Origin: DLAJ01 sp964655525
GTDB taxonomy: Bacteria > Bacillota > Clostridia > Lachnospirales > Lachnospiraceae
Assembly: GCA_964655525.1 (NCBI GenBank)
Contig: CAZZNE010000004.1
Span: 62,001-126,000 of the forward strand
Length of the DNA stretch: 64,000 nucleotides
Reading direction: 5' to 3'
This document shows, piece after piece, positions 50,858-60,693 of this stretch. The translations under genes were made by a program, and so were the position numbers. Under the pieces are notes generated by a model. The model saw only the letters and a list, made by a program, of their open reading frames with translations. It had not been told where the DNA came from and ran no database searches. The stretch's first letter is position 1; the number at the start of each line of letters is the position of its first letter.

Positions 50858-52354
50858 ATGAAACGGAATCCATTCAAAAGGGGATTGTGCGTGTTTATGG
50901 CACTTTTATTTCTGTGCGCCGGCTGTGGGAAAGATCCCAATGAGGCGGCGGGGGACGGCGCCGAAAGTACAGATCAGGAAGTGACATTGACCTGGGTGTA
51001 TTTTTCTGCGTATGGAGAAATTGCCGAGGAAACCCTACAGGAGTTGAACAGACTGCTGAAGGAAAAGTACCACTGCAATTTTACGGTTGAGGCAGCTTCG
51101 GTCGGGCTGGAAGAAGCGCGGGATATTACGGATTATAACCGGATCATACGGGAAAGATATGAAACCAAAGAAGCAACGGACATTCTTTTTACGGGATCTT
51201 CGTATGCAGGTGAAGTGCCTGCATACGATCAGGCGGTGCAGGACGGGCTGCTGATGCCCTTAACTTCCCTGCTTACGGAAACGGAAAGCGGACAGCGGTT
51301 ATATCACGCGTTCAGTGAATCATATTGGACCACCATGCAGTATGGGGAGGATATATATGGTTATCGGACGGCGGATGAACAGTTAGTCTATGACAGTGTA
51401 TGGATGTCGAATCCGTTATATGTATCGGATCTTTCAGAAAGGGAAAATGTATCTTTGGAGGATGTCAAGTCGGCACTGGAAGAACTGATGGATCGAAAGG
51501 AAGTGCCTTCCGGAGTCTGCGGCCTGTTCGCAGACCCTACGGCGTTATGCAGTATGGAGGGCTATATTCCGGTATGTTATGGGTTTCATGGTCTTTATTT
51601 TGTTCGGGAGAACGATCATTTCCGTGCGGTAAGCGCAGCGGAGGAAGAACGGTTGATACAGGACTGGAGAACCATCAGGGAATGCAGGGAACTATGCGGT
51701 GATTTTACGGAGGATCCCTATACGCAGTTTTTGAACGGCAATTTTATTTTTGCGGTGACGTCTTGTAATTTACGGAAGCTTTATGACGGCAGGTGTTTAT
51801 ACGGCGCCGTTGTGACGGACGTCGATGTGCTTTTGTCGAAGCCTCAGGCAGCAATTTATGCCTTAAATGCCGTGACGGGGATCGCATCCTGGTCGGAACA
51901 TCCCGAGGAAGCGTTAGAATTTCTAAGCTTAGTCGCTACGGAGCCGGAGCTGTCGAATCTTCTGACCTATGGAATCGAGGGGGAGCATTATCAGGTCGAT
52001 CCGGTAACCGGCAATCTCGTGATCTTACAAAACGGAGGTATGAGTCCATATGCGCAGACAACCATCGCCAATAAGATGATCACGCTGCCCACAGGACTGG
52101 AACCGGAGAATAAGGCGGAGATTTATGCTGAGCGCAATGACAGCGTCGAGTTCAGCCCCGAAGTATTATATGGAATACACACCCTGTATTCGGACCCGGA
52201 TATTATGGCGATCATTGCTGTTTATGAGAAATACAGAGGGCTTTGGGACGGGGATTATGAGGATGTGGACCAAACGGTGGAGCAGCTGAGGCAGGAGCTT
52301 GAGGAAGCAGGGATTGAGGAAGTTCTTTCTAAGCTGAATCAATTGCTGCCGTAA
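50858..52354 (+). CDS. Solute-binding-like lipoprotein
   Basis: A 498-residue exported lipoprotein (lipobox LFLCAGC). The sequence resembles extracellular solute-binding proteins of the DUF3502/oligosaccharide type: TWVYFSAYGEIAEETLQELN, IRERYETKEATDILFTGSS, PLTSLLTETESGQRL, EALEFLSLVATEPELSNLLT. No importer permease lies near; the ABC transporter downstream is of the export type. It may therefore serve as a receptor or helper in this block, or work with a permease elsewhere. GGAGG lies 10 bases before the ATG. Confidence 0.78.
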   Translation: MKRNPFKRGLCVFMALLFLCAGCGKDPNEAAGDGAESTDQEVTLTWVYFSAYGEIAEETLQELNRLLKEKYHCNFTVEAASVGLEEARDITDYNRIIRERYETKEATDILFTGSSYAGEVPAYDQAVQDGLLMPLTSLLTETESGQRLYHAFSESYWTTMQYGEDIYGYRTADEQLVYDSVWMSNPLYVSDLSERENVSLEDVKSALEELMDRKEVPSGVCGLFADPTALCSMEGYIPVCYGFHGLYFVRENDHFRAVSAAEEERLIQDWRTIRECRELCGDFTEDPYTQFLNGNFIFAVTSCNLRKLYDGRCLYGAVVTDVDVLLSKPQAAIYALNAVTGIASWSEHPEEALEFLSLVATEPELSNLLTYGIEGEHYQVDPVTGNLVILQNGGMSPYAQTTIANKMITLPTGLEPENKAEIYAERNDSVEFSPEVLYGIHTLYSDPDIMAIIAVYEKYRGLWDGDYEDVDQTVEQLRQELEEAGIEEVLSKLNQLLP

Positions 52355-52428
52355 AAAGAGGTTGGCGCGTGTGCGCGGTTCTTTTTGGATTGAGAAAATT
52401 CCCATAGGTTATGAAGGAGCGTCCTTAT

Positions 52429-53156
<728 letters not shown>

Positions 53157-53157
<1 letters not shown>

Positions 53158-55385
53158 TGCGCATGTTTGGAAGTGAGATCAAAAAGATCTTTACCGGAAA
53201 ATTTATATTGATACTGCTGTCGCTCTGCGTTCTGAACGTACTGTTGATCTATTATAACGAGATAAGAACAACGCCCTATCACGGAGAAGGCGGATATAAA
53301 GAAACGTGGGAACAGGTACAGAAAGAGCTGGAAACATCGGATATTCTGACCGTATATGAGCGGGAAAAGCAGGAAGCTCAGGAAGCTGTTTTTGCCGGAT
53401 ATATCAAAGAAGCCGCTGTTAAAAAACAAATAGTGAATGAACTGGAGGGAATTATCGGCTATACGGATTACCTTCGCAATATGCGGGAGACAGCGGAGCT
53501 GACCGGGAGCATTTCCATATTTCGAGATAACGAAAGCGGATATTCGGCCAGAAACCGGGAAAAGACGATCAGGGTCTATGAAAAAATGGAGTCGGTGATC
53601 GTGCAGCCCTCACCCTCTTTGGGCATAGAGCTTTTTTCTACATCAACGCTCACAGATTTTTTTGCGCTCATTTTGATCATTTACGCAGTGTTTTCTATTT
53701 GGATCAAAGATCAGGAGGAGGGGATGCAGAATCTTCTGCGCTCCTGTTTTAGGGGAAGAAAAAGCCTTGTTGCCGTGAAAGCGGCGGCGGGCGTTTTTGT
53801 CTGCCTATTGATTGAATTGTTTTTGTACGGGGGGACTCTCTTTATTTCATGGAAATTGTATGGGCTTGGGGACCTTACGAGATTTTTGCCCTCGGTATCC
53901 ATGTTCCGGCAGACGGCGTGGCCTGTCAGGGTATGGGAATTTTTGATTCTTTTTTTAATCGTTAAGCTATTAGCATACAGTATGTGTATGCTTCTTTTTG
54001 GCTTTTTTGCGGGGAAAGTGCATACTTCTACCGCCACGATTCTGGTATCAGGAATTGTGATCGGGGGCAGTTGTCTTACGTATGGACAGATTTCGGGGGA
54101 TTCCTATGCAGGTGTGTTCAAATATCTGCTGCCCTATGGTCTTTTGCAGACGCAAGATATGTTCTGTATTTACCGCAATCTCAATCTGTTTGAATATCCT
54201 GTGAATCTTGCGGCGGCGTATGGGGTGGTTTTGATTTTTGGAATCGCTGTTCTGATTTTTTTTCTGTTAAGGGGAGCAGATCAGAAAAAAAGCCGTGTAT
54301 TACGACATAGAGTATTCGTATTGAAATGGCGGCGTCCAAAACGCGGACTCCATCGGCTGGATGAGTGCGGGGGAGTCCTGCTCAATGAACTCAGAAAACT
54401 CTTCATTGATCGGAAGGTACTTCTGATCCTGGTGGTACTGGGACTTTTGCAGGGGTATTTATACAGGGGGGAAGCAGCCAGGTATTACAACTATACGGAA
54501 TATTGTTACAGGCAGTATCTGGACGTTCTTTCGGGGGAGCTGACACCCGAAAAAGAAGCATATATAGAAAAGGAAAAAGAGCGGTTTGCAGAACTTCTGA
54601 ATGTGCAGGATCAGACTGCGGCAGGGCTGGGAGCGGATTTTGAGAAACAGTTGCAAGCCTATGAAGCTTTTTGCCGGGTGCTGGATTACTGTGTTTATTT
54701 ACGTGAAAATCATTTGAACTATATGGTGTATGAGCCGGCTTATGAAGAATTGACAGCATCGGCGGGAAACGGAAAGGATGCGTTTCTTGCCTTTGAAATG
54801 ATGGCGTTTATGGTTCTTTGCGCAACGCAGATTTATGGACCGGACGACCAGCTCCATATGAGCAGACTGTGCCGTATGACGTTGTACGGAAGAAAACGGG
54901 CAGAGATGATCAGGGTGGGAATCAGTGCATGTATCGGGGGAGCGATCCTGTTTCTGGCGTACCTGCCGTTTTTGCTGAATGTTGTAAAAACGTATCAGAT
55001 TTCAGCAGAAGAGTTTTTTTATCCGGTCGGATGTTTAAGATCGTTACATGCGTATGGGGATCATATGACGCTCGGCGGATATTTGCTGCTTCTGTCTGCG
55101 TTTCGTTTCCTGTTTCTGAATTTTGGAGGATTTATCGTCTGCTTTCTCTCCGAAAAACTGAAGAGTGTTATGAATACCGTTATGCTTGGATTTGTATTGC
55201 TGGCGCTGCCTTTTGGCGTTTTGATGCTGGTGGAAGCGGCCGCACCTTTTTTGATGCTTTACAGTCCCTTACTGGGAAATTGCCTTATGAAACTTCCGGT
55301 GTTTGCGACTGTCGGGATTCCCGCTTTTATTTTGATCGTTATGTGGGGAATGCTCTACAGAAGAACTTCTGTCCGAAAATTGTGA
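53157..55385 (+). CDS. Fused 12-helix ABC-2 permease
   Basis: A 742-residue membrane protein made of two similar halves of about six helices, each starting with a 'SEIKKIFTGKFILILL' or 'NELRKLFIDRKVLLILV' helix and a following soluble loop with YTDYLRNM and NYTEYCYRQYL-type segments. Most ABC-2 exporters use two six-helix subunits, so this is a natural fusion of both. It is translationally coupled to the ATPase. It most likely exports a peptide, lipid or antibiotic. The possible substrates include the small secreted proteins of this block. Confidence 0.85.
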
Positions 55386-55404
55386 ACATACAGGTAGCTG
55401 GGTA

Positions 55405-55506
55405 AGCGGAATAAGAAAGAAAATTACCAAAGAGGAGATCGAAGAGATTTTCAATAATATAGAAGAGATATACTTGACAATGACAGGTGCAGGATGCCAA
55501 AATTAA
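55405..55506 (+). pseudogene. Remnant of a second copy of the four-helix membrane protein gene
   Basis: The frame reads SGIRKKITKEEIEEIFNN and then IEEIYLTMTGAGCQN before a stop. The first part is nearly identical in both bases and residues to the end of the gene at 48742-49203 (NGTRREFTKEEIEKIFKDYK). Only the last codons are left, directly after the fused permease. A duplicated unit was therefore mostly deleted here. Confidence 0.65.
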
Positions 55507-55549
55507 TAAGAAGCAGGTGTATTAAGATAACAATGGGGGGGCATTCTGA

Positions 55550-56014
55550 ATGATGAAAGAGGAAAAGAGGACGATCAGCATATTGGCGTTTCAGATTTTC
55601 TTTCTCCTGTTTTGCTTTGTGATCCTGCCGGTTACCCTGTATTTAATAGGACGTTCTCGTTTCAGTGAGAAGAAAATGTACGAGGTCACATGGGACATTT
55701 CCCTGCCGGATCATATGGAGCTTTTATATGATGAGCATACGCCCCGCGGCTTTCACGGAGATGGAATCAGGCATACTATCTATAGCGTAGAGCGTGGGGA
55801 GATCAATCTGCGGTTTCTTGTTGGCAATAGTCCTGAGGTGGAATCTTTCTGCATGACGATTTGTGACGATCTGGAAACGGAGGACGAGTATCTGCCTGAT
55901 TTTGAGGAAAGGCATGCATGGATCAAATATGAAAAGCAATCGCAATCGGATATGCTGATCATGGTATATTTTCCTGATCTGCAACAACTGCACTTTTTTC
56001 AAAAATTGATTTAG
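55550..56014 (+). CDS. Single-pass membrane protein of unknown function
   Basis: A 154-residue protein with a basic/acidic N-terminus, one membrane helix (about 10-33, ILAFQIFFLLFCFVILPVTL) and an outside domain of about 115 residues (MYEVTWDISLPDHMELLYDE, FLVGNSPEVESFCMTICDDL). Two cysteines, CMTIC, could form a disulfide. I recognise no family. A G-rich site (GGGGGGG) lies 9 bases before the first ATG; ATG 55553 is equally possible. Confidence 0.65.
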   Translation: MMKEEKRTISILAFQIFFLLFCFVILPVTLYLIGRSRFSEKKMYEVTWDISLPDHMELLYDEHTPRGFHGDGIRHTIYSVERGEINLRFLVGNSPEVESFCMTICDDLETEDEYLPDFEERHAWIKYEKQSQSDMLIMVYFPDLQQLHFFQKLI

Positions 56015-56085
56015 TGAGAGCCTAAATGGCAAAAGAATTTTATGACAAAGCATCTTAAAACAACGGTTATGAGAGGAGGGGTCTT

Positions 56086-57207
56086 ATGAGAGCTGTGAAA
56101 AAGCAGTATTGGAAATTTGTCCCTTTTTTACTTATGGTTACGATGTTGGCCGCCTGTGGCGAAAAGAAACCCGAGACTGCTGCAAACCTGTCGGATACTG
56201 TTGTTGCGGAACCGGATTCCGGAAATGGAGAAACACCGAAGGAAAATGGGGATACACTGCTGACAGAGCAGTCAAATGGGGAACCTTCCACAGATTTGGT
56301 AAAGGGAGACGACGGTGGTTCCGGACAGATGTCAGGGACATCAGAGAACGAGCAGCAGGCACAGCCGACAGAGATATCGGAACAGGAAGAGAATCGGGTA
56401 ATACGGGATCTGTCTCAGGAAGAGTGGGAGCAGATAGGACAGGATGATACGTTGATCGTGTTTCATTCCGGCGACGGGGGATACTATTATGTAGATCCGA
56501 TAGAGGAAACGATCTATTGTCGGGAGATTTATGCCCACGAGAGAGCAGAAGGTTCGGAATCTTCTTATTTTCACCCGGCTTATAGCTCTGCGAGTGATGA
56601 TACAATGTTCGCCCCCAGCGGCACCGATGAAAGCGGAAAACAGTTGTATGATGTGTATTATGGGAAGGAGCTTTTGATCAGCGGGTTGACGATCATTGAG
56701 GGCGCGAATGAGTATCCGTTAGATGTGTGTTACGATACGGAAGCACAAGAAATTCTTGTTTTGACTTATCATAAGGATTCGGAGAAAAAGCAGGAGGGAT
56801 TCATGATTTATCATGCTTCTGAAAAGGATACCTGTGTGCAGCCGCTTTCTTTTTATCCGATATTGACGGGGGAAGATTATCAGGAATTTGTTAATTATGA
56901 CTGGATCTGGTCGGCGATTCTGACGCCGGAGGCGATTTACTATGATATTCTGCCGGTGCGGCGGATTGATCTGGATACCGGAGATAACATAGAATGGGGG
57001 CTTACCGAAGAGGCGTATACGGAAGTGACCGGGATTGACAATCCGATGCGCTTTCAGGACACTAAGGTAATTGGAGACGAGTACGTCATGACGATTGTGG
57101 TAAATCCTGATCCGGCGTTTGACGATATGCCGGAAAATACCGTAGATACCTACATGATTTATAATGAGGATGGAGAATTGGTGTATATGATTCCGAATGT
57201 ACATTAG
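56086..57207 (+). CDS. Lipoprotein of unknown family
   Basis: A 373-residue exported lipoprotein (lipobox MLAAC). An acidic Glu/Asn/Thr/Gln-rich linker runs to about residue 100. The mature domain consists of short beta strands (GDGGYYYVDPIEETIYCREI, YGKELLISGLTIIEGANEYP, AIYYDILPVRRIDLDTGDNI) without visible catalytic motifs, again suggesting a propeller or sandwich fold like the lipoprotein at 49687. It is the last gene of the envelope block and is closed by a strong terminator. GAGGAGGGG precedes the ATG. Confidence 0.7.
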   Translation: MRAVKKQYWKFVPFLLMVTMLAACGEKKPETAANLSDTVVAEPDSGNGETPKENGDTLLTEQSNGEPSTDLVKGDDGGSGQMSGTSENEQQAQPTEISEQEENRVIRDLSQEEWEQIGQDDTLIVFHSGDGGYYYVDPIEETIYCREIYAHERAEGSESSYFHPAYSSASDDTMFAPSGTDESGKQLYDVYYGKELLISGLTIIEGANEYPLDVCYDTEAQEILVLTYHKDSEKKQEGFMIYHASEKDTCVQPLSFYPILTGEDYQEFVNYDWIWSAILTPEAIYYDILPVRRIDLDTGDNIEWGLTEEAYTEVTGIDNPMRFQDTKVIGDEYVMTIVVNPDPAFDDMPENTVDTYMIYNEDGELVYMIPNVH

Positions 57208-57224
57208 GATTGTGTTGATGCATG

Positions 57225-57268
57225 AGGGGTAATATCCGAGCCTTTCGGAGGCGGATATTACCTCTTTT
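57225..57268 (+). terminator. Terminator at the end of the envelope block
   Basis: A 13-base stem (57225-57237 with 57253-57265, one G-T pair) encloses a smaller stem (GCC/GGC) and is followed by TTTT. It starts 18 bases after the lipoprotein stop codon. Confidence 0.88.
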
Positions 57269-57382
57269 GTATTTTCCTGCCTGTGACGGGATGCTGCCTG
57301 AAAAGGTGGCAATTCGTTTCTTCCGTTCTGACGCATGGACAAGGCCGTAGCCTAACGCGTAAAATCCAAATGAATTGAGTAA

Positions 57383-57411
57383 TTGTATTTTGCAATGAGC
57401 CATGCTATAAT
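57383..57411 (+). promoter_or_regulatory. Promoter of the RiPP locus
   Basis: TTGTAT (57383-57388), a 17-base spacer and TATAAT (57406-57411) with an extended TG motif form a strong promoter. It lies 143 bases before the ccpM start. The rest of the gap (57208-57553) holds the terminator, a small AGGC-CGTA-GCCT hairpin near 57344 and an A/T-rich leader. No other gene is seen there. Confidence 0.75.
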
Positions 57412-57553
57412 ACTAAAAAAATAAACAGATAAACATTAGAATGATAAATAATCTCCACTAAAACATTTGCATTACAAAAGATGTGCATTATGTTTGTGAC
57501 GATCGCTGTATGTTAAGCAGCCATTTCACATAACGGGAACAGGGGAAGGAATA

Positions 57554-58939
57554 ATGGCATTGTATCAATTGTTTCAGACACCGAACGCGTGGTATGTTTT
57601 TGACGCGGTGAAAAGTAAACTATTAAACATAGGGAAGGATAAGCCAAAAGAGCTGGAAAGGCTCAGAGAGCAGGGATATTTGTCTGATATCAGTCCGGTT
57701 GAGCAATTTCAGCATCCGTATATGGGGGTTTTGAATGAAGTACTGACGCGTAAACTGGCGCAGATGACACTGCAGATTACGCAGGACTGCAACTTCCGTT
57801 GTACGTACTGCATTTACTCCGAAAAAAGAAACGAAAGGCAGCGCAGTCATTCCAAGAGGGTCATGTCATGGGAGACGGCAAAGCGGGCAGTGGACTTCTT
57901 TTGGGAACACACGATTGACAGCGAGAGCGTCAATATCGGATTTTACGGGGGAGAGCCGTTGCTGCAGAGCGGTCTGATCAAAAGGATCATTGAATATGCA
58001 AAAAGCCGTTTTGCAGGGAAAATACTAACGTTTGGTATGACCTGCAACGGCTCACTTTTGACGGAAGAGAATGTACAGTTTTTGGAACAGAATAACGTTT
58101 CCCTCTTGGTGAGCCTGGACGGACCCAAACAGATTCAGGATCAGAACAGGGTGTTTGCAGATGGAACGGGAACCTATGATATTGTCATGAAGCGGCTTGC
58201 GGATATAAAGGAGAAGCATCTTGCGTATTGGGAAAAGATTCATTACAGCATGGTGATAGACCCGAAAAATGACTTCGATGAGATTAACGGGATATGCAGC
58301 AGTGATGCGATCAATCCCAGGCAGATAACAGCCTCTCTGGTGGACAATGATTATGACGGGACACCGCTTGAGTTTTCCGAAGAATATGTATGGAAAGAGG
58401 AATACCAGCGTTTCCTATCCTTTCTTTCGGTATGGGGCAGATTTCCGGAAGAAAAATGTTCGCCACTGACGATGAGGAGCATAGACCGGCTGCGCAGCGA
58501 GAAGGAGAAAATCGATTTTGCAGTTCCGCTACATACGATTGATATTCCGTCGGGACCTTGTGTTCCGGGAAAACTCCGGCTGTTTGTGGACACGGACGGC
58601 AGTCTGTTTCCATGTGAGAGGGTAAGCGAGTCTTCTCCCAACATGCATATCGGTACGCTGGCGGAAGGGTTTGATCTTGAAAAAGCAGGAAAAATTCTGC
58701 AGGTCGGGGAGCTGACAAAGAATGCCTGCAGAAATTGCTGGTGTTTCCGTTTCTGTGACCAGTGTGCCAAGAAAGCAGACTGTTGCGGGGAACAGCTTTC
58801 CGCGGCGGAAAGGCTGCACTATTGTGAAGGCACCCGGTATGCAGCCAGACGGACGATTCAGGATATTATCCTGCTCAGTGAAGTCAGGGAATACTACAAG
58901 GAGCAGCTTAGAATAACGAAAGCGGAGGAAACAGAATGA
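57554..58939 (+). CDS. ccpM: Radical SAM/SPASM peptide maturase, CcpM type
   Basis: A 461-residue enzyme that should modify the cysteine-rich precursor encoded downstream. The N-terminal 75 residues look like a peptide-recognition (RRE-like) region. The radical SAM cluster motif is CNFRCTYC (Cys79, 83, 86), followed by FYGGEPLL and MTCNGSLL. The C-terminal SPASM part holds Cys336, Cys354 and eight cysteines from 392 to 424 for further iron-sulfur clusters. From memory this matches the 'Cys-rich peptide radical SAM maturase' of CLI_3235-class peptides. The ATG follows GGGGAAGGAAT. The next gene overlaps by four bases. Confidence 0.85.
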   Translation: MALYQLFQTPNAWYVFDAVKSKLLNIGKDKPKELERLREQGYLSDISPVEQFQHPYMGVLNEVLTRKLAQMTLQITQDCNFRCTYCIYSEKRNERQRSHSKRVMSWETAKRAVDFFWEHTIDSESVNIGFYGGEPLLQSGLIKRIIEYAKSRFAGKILTFGMTCNGSLLTEENVQFLEQNNVSLLVSLDGPKQIQDQNRVFADGTGTYDIVMKRLADIKEKHLAYWEKIHYSMVIDPKNDFDEINGICSSDAINPRQITASLVDNDYDGTPLEFSEEYVWKEEYQRFLSFLSVWGRFPEEKCSPLTMRSIDRLRSEKEKIDFAVPLHTIDIPSGPCVPGKLRLFVDTDGSLFPCERVSESSPNMHIGTLAEGFDLEKAGKILQVGELTKNACRNCWCFRFCDQCAKKADCCGEQLSAAERLHYCEGTRYAARRTIQDIILLSEVREYYKEQLRITKAEETE

Positions 58940-60003
58940 GCAGAGTGGCACTGTACCCATATGATGCGGCACTGCTTCCGATAGTCCGGCATTTTGAAGC
59001 AATGCAGAAGAAGGATACCCTTTGCAGTGTCATTGCAGTCCACGGATACGGGGGAATCGGAAAGGATGCGGCATATGCCTGTAATCAGCCGGATATCGGA
59101 ATTTCGGTGAAGCAGGAATCAGAGGAAGCCTTTGAAAATTGGGATGTTCTATATCTGGCACTGCGTCACCTGCCGCAGGCAGGGGGAACGAAGACGGTAT
59201 TAAAACATGCGTTGAAGCAGGGGAAACAGGTTATCGGCATTGGAACCAAAATGGAAGTGCAGTATGAATGGGTGAAAGAACTGAGGAAAGAAATGCCGGA
59301 AATACAGATGCTAATATCGGACGAACTTCTGCCCGAGGTGCAGTCCGGACAGGAATATCAGCCGATTCGGACACCAGTCGTGCTTGTGGGCGGCATTGCG
59401 GGAAGAGAAGACGTGTTGGAAGTGGTATTGACTCTTGCGGAGGAACTGAGGAGCAGTGGGAAGACCGTTGCGTGTATCACCAATGAACCAGTGTGCACGC
59501 TGCTTGGATGTTATGATTATTCCATCCTTTTCAAAGAATGCTTAGATTTGCCGATCGCAATTACAAAAATCAATCAGACGGTGCAGGAAATAGAAAAGAA
59601 AATACTTCCCGATGTGATTCTGATGGAGGCGCCGGATGCGCTCATCCGTTACCACAGCCTGACGCCGAATGGTTTCGGGATTTATTCCTATATGCTGGCG
59701 CAGGCCGTGAAGCCGGACTATCTTGTCTGCTGCATGCCGGCCGACATGGCTTACGGGGAGCTGGCAGAATATTTCAGCAGAGATTTCAGAATCCGATACG
59801 GGGCGGGTATTGATGCCATACATATCAGCAATATGCTCATTGACGGTGCAGAGGTTGCGCATATGAAAAAAATGTCGGTCTTTTATGGTGATATGCGTTT
59901 GGTACAACAGTCGATACAAATGATGGAGGAAAACTCAGAAATGTTTGCATTCAATGCAGTACTGCAGCGGGGGCAGGGGATTGCGCGCAGGTTGTTTGAA
60001 TAA
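58936..60003 (+). CDS. RiPP maturation system protein (TIGR04066-like)
   Basis: A 355-residue cytoplasmic protein that overlaps the maturase gene (ATGA). It begins SRVALYPYDAALLPIVRHFE and has a Rossmann-like first half (VIAVHGYGGIGKDAAYACNQ, WDVLYLALRHLPQ). A P-loop-like stretch is not obvious. A second half has VVLVGGIAGREDVLEVVLTL and PDVILMEAPDALIRYHSLTP. I know this family only as a constant partner of CcpM maturases, and its chemistry is not established. The gene order maturase, this protein, acyl-carrier-like protein and precursor is the typical one for that peptide class. Confidence 0.78.
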   Translation: MSRVALYPYDAALLPIVRHFEAMQKKDTLCSVIAVHGYGGIGKDAAYACNQPDIGISVKQESEEAFENWDVLYLALRHLPQAGGTKTVLKHALKQGKQVIGIGTKMEVQYEWVKELRKEMPEIQMLISDELLPEVQSGQEYQPIRTPVVLVGGIAGREDVLEVVLTLAEELRSSGKTVACITNEPVCTLLGCYDYSILFKECLDLPIAITKINQTVQEIEKKILPDVILMEAPDALIRYHSLTPNGFGIYSYMLAQAVKPDYLVCCMPADMAYGELAEYFSRDFRIRYGAGIDAIHISNMLIDGAEVAHMKKMSVFYGDMRLVQQSIQMMEENSEMFAFNAVLQRGQGIARRLFE

Positions 60004-60013
60004 GGAGACGGAT

Positions 60014-60313
60014 ATGGGAATACAGGATGAAGTGTATAAAAAAATTTGCAGGATTTTGAGGAAATGCTTTGATATATCAGAAGAAAAATTGGATGAGAAG
60101 TTTTGGAAAGAACCTCTTACCGGTGTTCACTTTGAACTGACAGGTGCTGACATGGTATACCTGCTGTTTGAAATTGAAAAAGCATTTGATATAAAAATTA
60201 CGGAGAACCAGCTGGGGGGTTATGGTTTCAGCACGATAGAAAAGGCGGCGAAGTGTGTTGCCGAAAGCATAAAGGGCGAAAAGTCTGAAATGAAGGAAGC
60301 AGCATTTCGATAA
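60014..60313 (+). CDS. Acyl-carrier-like protein lacking the carrier serine
   Basis: A 99-residue cytoplasmic protein with an acyl-carrier-protein pattern: KICRILRKCFDISEEKL, then ELTGADMVYLLFEIEKAFDI. In a normal carrier protein the second motif holds D-S-L, with Ser bearing the phosphopantetheine arm. Here the sequence is A-D-M-V, so the Ser is Met and no arm can attach. It probably serves as a docking or scaffold part in peptide maturation. The ATG at 60014 follows AAGGAGACGG. It matches my memory of the 'acyl carrier-related' partner of CcpM systems. Confidence 0.8.
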   Translation: MGIQDEVYKKICRILRKCFDISEEKLDEKFWKEPLTGVHFELTGADMVYLLFEIEKAFDIKITENQLGGYGFSTIEKAAKCVAESIKGEKSEMKEAAFR

Positions 60314-60346
60314 ATGTTAACGGGCAATGGGAAAGGGGGTGAGCGT

Positions 60347-60586
60347 ATGAATATCAGAAAGCAAAATGCCGATGAACATACGGTAGTAGGCTATGCCGAT
60401 TTTTGTGCCTGTGCAGCCGCGCGGGCGATGTGCGGATGCAGCATACAGGCTTGTTCGACGTGTGGCTGTGATTCTTCTGGGACAGTTAACACAAAAGCAA
60501 ACGTGACACAGTATGGATATGACGCTTTGAATTCAGGACTTAGGGATCAGGCAAGTTATTCGGCACAGGCAAAAATGATACACTAA
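60347..60586 (+). CDS. Cysteine-rich RiPP precursor peptide (CLI_3235-like)
   Basis: A 79-residue peptide with no signal sequence, as expected for a substrate of a cytoplasmic maturase. The N-terminal part (MNIRKQNADEHTVVGYADF) is the likely leader. A core follows with seven cysteines at 20, 22, 29, 31, 36, 39 and 41, in CAC, CGC, CSTC and CGC pairs. The last 38 residues have no cysteine (SSGTVNTKANVTQYGYDALN, then SGLRDQASYSAQAKMIH). Such cores are modified at Cys by radical SAM chemistry or form thioethers. The ATG at 60347 follows AAAGGGGGTGAG. It sits between the maturation genes and the exporter. Confidence 0.85.
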   Translation: MNIRKQNADEHTVVGYADFCACAAARAMCGCSIQACSTCGCDSSGTVNTKANVTQYGYDALNSGLRDQASYSAQAKMIH

Positions 60587-60588
60587 TT

Positions 60589-60633
60589 ATGTAGGAGGGG
60601 GCACATGGTGACAGGAGCTCCCTCCACCACATA
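60589..60633 (+). other. Hairpin between precursor and exporter genes
   Basis: TATGT-AGGAGGG at 60588-60599 pairs with CCCTCC-ACC-ACATA at 60619-60633 with small bulges. No T-run follows. Inside it a nine-codon frame with a strong AGGAGGGGG site begins at 60605-60607 (MVTGAPSTT). The hairpin may shield the precursor message or reduce read-through into the exporter genes. Confidence 0.55.
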
Positions 60634-60693
60634 ATAATCGGTGGTATTTCGGTTCAGAAGAAGTGAATCAGTGCCTTGAAAGGGGGGTATTAA

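Noticed and set aside
54818..55405. 195-codon plus-strand frame inside the fused permease gene
   Set aside because: Out-of-frame shadow of the permease. Its translation is rich in Arg/Cys and has no helices.
56719..57342. 207-codon minus-strand frame at the end of the last lipoprotein gene
   Set aside because: It crosses the terminator and mirrors the lipoprotein gene; it has an Arg/His/Ile-rich composition and no ribosome binding site.
57300..57403. Cyclic di-GMP riboswitch before the RiPP locus
   Set aside because: Some bases near 57340 recall the conserved core, but the region lies upstream of the TATAAT box, and the full conserved pattern is missing.
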